Source: Syntrophaceae bacterium UBA5761
GTDB taxonomy: Bacteria > Desulfobacterota > Syntrophia > Syntrophales > UBA4778
Direction: 5' to 3'
DNA: 9,456 bases
Assembly (NCBI GenBank): GCA_002418885.1
Contig: DIEZ01000057.1
Location: 1-9,456 of the forward strand
Positions 7,031 through 9,456 of this stretch are shown here, one piece after another (the first letter of the stretch is position 1; every line of letters begins with the position of its first letter). The notes beneath the pieces were generated by a model. That model was not told the DNA's origin. It ran no database searches and saw nothing but the letters and a program-made list of their open reading frames with translations. A program made the translations under genes and the position numbers.

Positions 7031-7065
7031 AAAAAAAGCCCCCGGTCCTGGGACAGGGGGCTTTT
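7031..7065 (-). terminator. Intrinsic terminator after the EMO-type oxidoreductase gene
   Basis: On the minus strand AAAAGCCCCC (7065-7056) pairs with GGGGGCTTTT (7043-7034), and the stem continues inside as GTCC/GGAC after one mismatch. The stem is followed by an uninterrupted run of seven T (7037-7031). It lies 20 bases after the oxidoreductase stop codon. On the plus strand it has only four T after the stem, and no plus-strand gene precedes it, so the leftward direction is the meaningful one. Confidence 0.88.
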
Positions 7066-7084
7066 GCGACCGGTTTTCCTCCGG

Positions 7085-9163
7085 CTATTTCTTCTCCTCC
7101 ACACCCATGGCCTGCCACACGACTTCCGCGACATCCAGGGCGGCCATGGTCTCTTCCTTGCCTCTGTCTTTCAGGCCGTCGGTAATCATGGTCATACAGA
7201 AGGGACAGCACGTGGCTACCTTATCTGCCTTCACAGCAATTGCCATGTCAGTCCGGGCGTAGGCGATTTTCTCTCCGTGCTCTTCCATCCACATCCTCGC
7301 ACCACCCGCGCCGCAGCAGAAGCTCCTGTCGAGATTCTTTTCCATCTCGACGAGCTTCAGACCCGGAACAGCGCCGAGGATGTTCCGCGGCTGCCGGTAA
7401 ATGTTGTTGTAACGGCCGAGGAAGCATGAATCGTGAAGCGTGAACACTCCCTCCAGGGATTTATTCAGTTTTATCTTGCCTTTCGCCAACAGGTCCACCA
7501 GGATCTCCGTGTGGTGGTAAACCTCGTAGTTACCGCCTAACAGGGGGTAGTCCTTCTTCAGGGTGTTGTAACCGTGTGGGCAGGTGCAGATTATCTTCTT
7601 GACGCCGTAGCCGTTCATGATCTCGATGTTGTACTGGGCCAGCGCCTGGTAGAGGTATTCGTTCCCTCCCCTCATCGCCGAGTCTCCGCAGCAACCTTCT
7701 TCCGTCCCCAGGACGGCGAAGCTCACGCCGGCTTCTTTCAGTATCTTCGCGAAAGCCACCGTTATCTTCTTGCCCCGGTCGTCGAAGGAACCGGCGCACC
7801 CCACGTAAAACAGGTACTCCGCGTTAGGGTCTTCCGCCACGGTCTTGATGTCCAGGTCCTTGGCCCAGTCGGCCCTCAGCTGAGCGCCGATACCCCAGGG
7901 GTTGGAATTGTTCTCCATGTTCCTGTAGGAAAGCTGCAACTCCGGTGCGAAGTCCGCCTCCATCAGGACCTTGTAGCGCCTCATGTCGATGATCTTCGGG
8001 ACGTGCTCGATGAAGACGGGGCAGTGCTCCATGCAGTGCATGCAGTTGGTGCAATCCCATATCTCGGCCACGCCGACGCAGTCGTTGATGAGGTTCTTTT
8101 CGGATTCGGCAACGGCGGGCGCCTCTCCACCTTGGCCGGCGGCCTTCTTCGCCTCAACATACAGCTGCGCCCTTTCGAGCCAGTGGTCCTTCAAGTCTTG
8201 GATGAGCTTCTTCGGGGAAAGATGCTTCCCCGTGTTGTAGGCGGGGCAGCCGTCCTGGCAACGCCCGCACCGCGTGCAGGCATCGGAATCGAAAATCTGT
8301 TTCCAGGTGAACTCTTCGAGCTTCCCGACGCCGAAGCTCTCCGCCGTCTCGAAATCCCGTATCGGCTCTATCGAACCGGCCGGCTTCAGGTTCTTCATAA
8401 ACTGGTTTGCAGGCGCGGTCACGATATGGAGCAACCGTGAGTAGGGAATGTAGGCTATGAAACCGAGGGCGAAGAACGTGTGGACCCACCACATCGCCTT
8501 GTGAGCTCCCCTCAATGTATCCGGGTGCACCCCCTGGAAAAGCTGCGCCGTCAAGTATCCCACAAAAGACCACATCTCGAAGGTCGGGTACTCGAAGTAG
8601 GCAATCCTCATACCCTCGATCAAGAAACCCGTTATCATGATGCCCAGGATCAGCAGCAGGACGACGGCGTCCTCCGGTCGGTTGTCTATCTTGCCCTTGT
8701 AGCCGAGCCTTTCGGGTTTTTTTATGTACCTCCTGTCGATCGCCATGAAAACACCGACGATCGCAAAGAGGCCGAAGAGGTCGAAAATGAACGACAAGAT
8801 AAGGTACGGCTTGCCGTTGAAGTGGATGCCCGAATAGAACTGGAAGGCGTCGAAGGCGGCACCCCAGATGAGGACGAAAAAGGCGAAGAAAATCAGTCCA
8901 TGAATCAGTCCCGGATAAAAATCCCGCCACACCGACGCCTGAAGGACGCTGTTTTTAAGCAGGATCTTGATCCTCTCACCCCTGTTGTCCGTCCTCTGTT
9001 CCGGCTTTCCCATCGCCGTCCACATCTGCCAGCGTTTGTAGAGGCCGTATGCCATGATCGCAATGGCTACCAAAGCGAGCAAGTCAAGAGGGATCTGGAA
9101 GCTTTGGGTATTCCAGAAGACTTCCCTGCCTTCGTTTCCCGGGCCAAAAACCATATTTTCCAT
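7085..9163 (-). CDS. Membrane-bound Etf:quinone oxidoreductase (EMO type): heme-b membrane domain fused to HdrD-like iron-sulfur domain
   Basis: A 692-residue fusion. Residues 1-250 form a NarI-like membrane domain with about six hydrophobic segments (24-44, 84-105, 118-141, 165-187, 197-213, 222-247). Histidines near 88, 221, 228 and 246 are candidate heme-b ligands. Two 4Fe-4S motifs follow, C296-x2-C-x2-C-x3-C306 and C371-x2-C-x2-C-x3-C381. Then come two cysteine-rich CCG domains like those of heterodisulfide reductase HdrD: C456, CCGD at 491-494 and C526/C528, then C580, CCGAGG at 616-621 and CCPFC at 652-656. Such proteins, encoded beside etfAB in syntrophic and other anaerobic fatty-acid or aromatic-acid degraders, pass electrons from reduced EtfAB to menaquinone. 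The immediately upstream etfA supports this. ATG 9163 is chosen for its AAGGA site; the frame remains open to 9235, overlapping etfA, but without support there. An HdrD-like role with another donor is less likely given the neighbour. Confidence 0.92.
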   Translation of the reverse strand: MENMVFGPGNEGREVFWNTQSFQIPLDLLALVAIAIMAYGLYKRWQMWTAMGKPEQRTDNRGERIKILLKNSVLQASVWRDFYPGLIHGLIFFAFFVLIWGAAFDAFQFYSGIHFNGKPYLILSFIFDLFGLFAIVGVFMAIDRRYIKKPERLGYKGKIDNRPEDAVVLLLILGIMITGFLIEGMRIAYFEYPTFEMWSFVGYLTAQLFQGVHPDTLRGAHKAMWWVHTFFALGFIAYIPYSRLLHIVTAPANQFMKNLKPAGSIEPIRDFETAESFGVGKLEEFTWKQIFDSDACTRCGRCQDGCPAYNTGKHLSPKKLIQDLKDHWLERAQLYVEAKKAAGQGGEAPAVAESEKNLINDCVGVAEIWDCTNCMHCMEHCPVFIEHVPKIIDMRRYKVLMEADFAPELQLSYRNMENNSNPWGIGAQLRADWAKDLDIKTVAEDPNAEYLFYVGCAGSFDDRGKKITVAFAKILKEAGVSFAVLGTEEGCCGDSAMRGGNEYLYQALAQYNIEIMNGYGVKKIICTCPHGYNTLKKDYPLLGGNYEVYHHTEILVDLLAKGKIKLNKSLEGVFTLHDSCFLGRYNNIYRQPRNILGAVPGLKLVEMEKNLDRSFCCGAGGARMWMEEHGEKIAYARTDMAIAVKADKVATCCPFCMTMITDGLKDRGKEETMAALDVAEVVWQAMGVEEKK

Positions 9164-9170
9164 AGCGTTT

Positions 9171-9178
9171 TCCTTCCT
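9171..9178 (-). promoter_or_regulatory. Ribosome binding site of the EMO-type oxidoreductase
   Basis: AGGAAGGA on the minus strand, seven bases before ATG 9163. It fixes the start and lies immediately downstream of the intergenic hairpin, so it should stay unpaired when that hairpin forms. Confidence 0.7.
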
Positions 9179-9188
9179 CGTTATCCCG

Positions 9189-9216
9189 AAAAAGGGGGGC
9201 GAAACATCCGCCCCCC
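9189..9216 (-). terminator. Intrinsic terminator or attenuator between etfA and the EMO-type oxidoreductase
   Basis: On the minus strand GGGGGGCG (9216-9209) pairs with CGCCCCCC (9201-9194), eight G:C pairs around a seven-base loop, followed by five T (9193-9189). It starts nine bases after the etfA stop codon. The following gene starts only 25 bases after the T-run, leaving little room for a separate promoter. The hairpin is therefore likely to be leaky, reducing transcription of the membrane enzyme relative to EtfAB. It could instead stabilise the 3' end of a processed etf transcript. Confidence 0.75.
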
Positions 9217-9224
9217 TCCCGATT

Positions 9225-9456
9225 TTACTCTGCAAGCAATTTTTTCACTTCTTTGGTGACCTCGGGAACCACCTTGAACAGGTCATCCACGATGCCGTAG
9301 TCGGCTTTTTGGAAGATAGGCGCCTCCGGGTCCTTATTGACCGCCACTATGTACTTCGACGAGCTCATTCCGGCCAGATGCTGGATCGCACCGGAAATAC
9401 CGCAGGCGATATAAAGGTTGGGCGACACGGTCTTGCCCGTCTGGCCGACCTGGTCC
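9225..9456 (-). CDS. etfA: Electron transfer flavoprotein alpha subunit, C-terminal part (5' truncated by window edge)
   Basis: The minus-strand frame is open from the window edge and ends at the stop 9225-9227. It shows the last 76 complete codons of the protein. It begins [19 protein letters not shown] and continues [12 protein letters not shown], the highly conserved FAD-binding segment of EtfA; in the family the QTGKTV and SGAIQH residues contact FAD. The tail [20 protein letters not shown] is also standard for the family. EtfA with EtfB accepts electrons from acyl-CoA dehydrogenases in the cytoplasm. Here the neighbouring EMO-type membrane protein is the likely acceptor of those electrons. 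The N-terminal part, and presumably etfB, lie beyond the window. Whether this Etf is of the bifurcating kind cannot be judged from the part visible. Confidence 0.95.
   Translation of the reverse strand, partial: DQVGQTGKTVSPNLYIACGISGAIQHLAGMSSSKYIVAVNKDPEAPIFQKADYGIVDDLFKVVPEVTKEVKKLLAE

Noticed and set aside
7574..9259. Two open frames (288 and 259 codons) on the plus strand opposite the EMO-type gene
   Set aside because: Both are mirror frames of a gene with clear cysteine cluster motifs and membrane segments; no independent coding evidence.

Overview
The window is a gene-dense bacterial segment of roughly 55-58% GC (estimated by eye). It has one truncated gene on the plus strand at the left edge and seven complete genes plus one truncated gene on the minus strand. 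Gene content points to an anaerobic fatty-acid-oxidising bacterium of the Desulfobacterota or Syntrophia type. The basis is an electron-transfer flavoprotein alpha subunit next to a membrane-bound heme/iron-sulfur Etf:quinone oxidoreductase (EMO/HdrD-like), with a FadD-type acyl-CoA ligase beside it. No rRNA, tRNA, CRISPR array, insertion sequence or prophage gene is visible, and no gap between genes exceeds about 150 bases.

Right part (transcribed leftwards from 9456): the 3' end of etfA, an intrinsic terminator-like hairpin (9189-9216), the EMO-type membrane oxidoreductase (7085-9163), and a strong intrinsic terminator (7031-7065). Together these form the step that passes electrons from acyl-CoA dehydrogenases through EtfAB into the membrane quinone pool. 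The internal hairpin lies only about 30 bases before the oxidoreductase start codon and probably sets the ratio of soluble Etf to membrane enzyme.

Middle part: after a 150-base gap that ends in a strong ribosome binding site comes a FadD-type long-chain acyl-CoA ligase (5225-6934). It is followed by an alpha/beta hydrolase (4407-5189) and a flavodoxin-fold protein (3934-4401), closely spaced in one direction. This looks like a fatty-acid activation unit with two accessory enzymes of unknown substrate.

Left part: on the same strand, after a 62-base gap with no visible terminator, lie a NodU/CmcH-family O-carbamoyltransferase (2009-3871), a small SxtJ-family membrane protein (1592-1972) and a membrane-anchored SGNH/GDSL hydrolase (358-1548). 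They are packed with gaps of 36 and about 43 bases. A truncated FkbM-type methyltransferase (2-337) converges on them from the left edge. This half looks like a module that decorates a polar molecule, probably a surface glycan or secondary product, by carbamoylation, acyl removal or transfer, and O-methylation. The carbamoyltransferase/SxtJ pairing recalls the saxitoxin sxtI-sxtJ neighbourhood, but nothing here suggests saxitoxin itself. The actual substrate cannot be read from the sequence.
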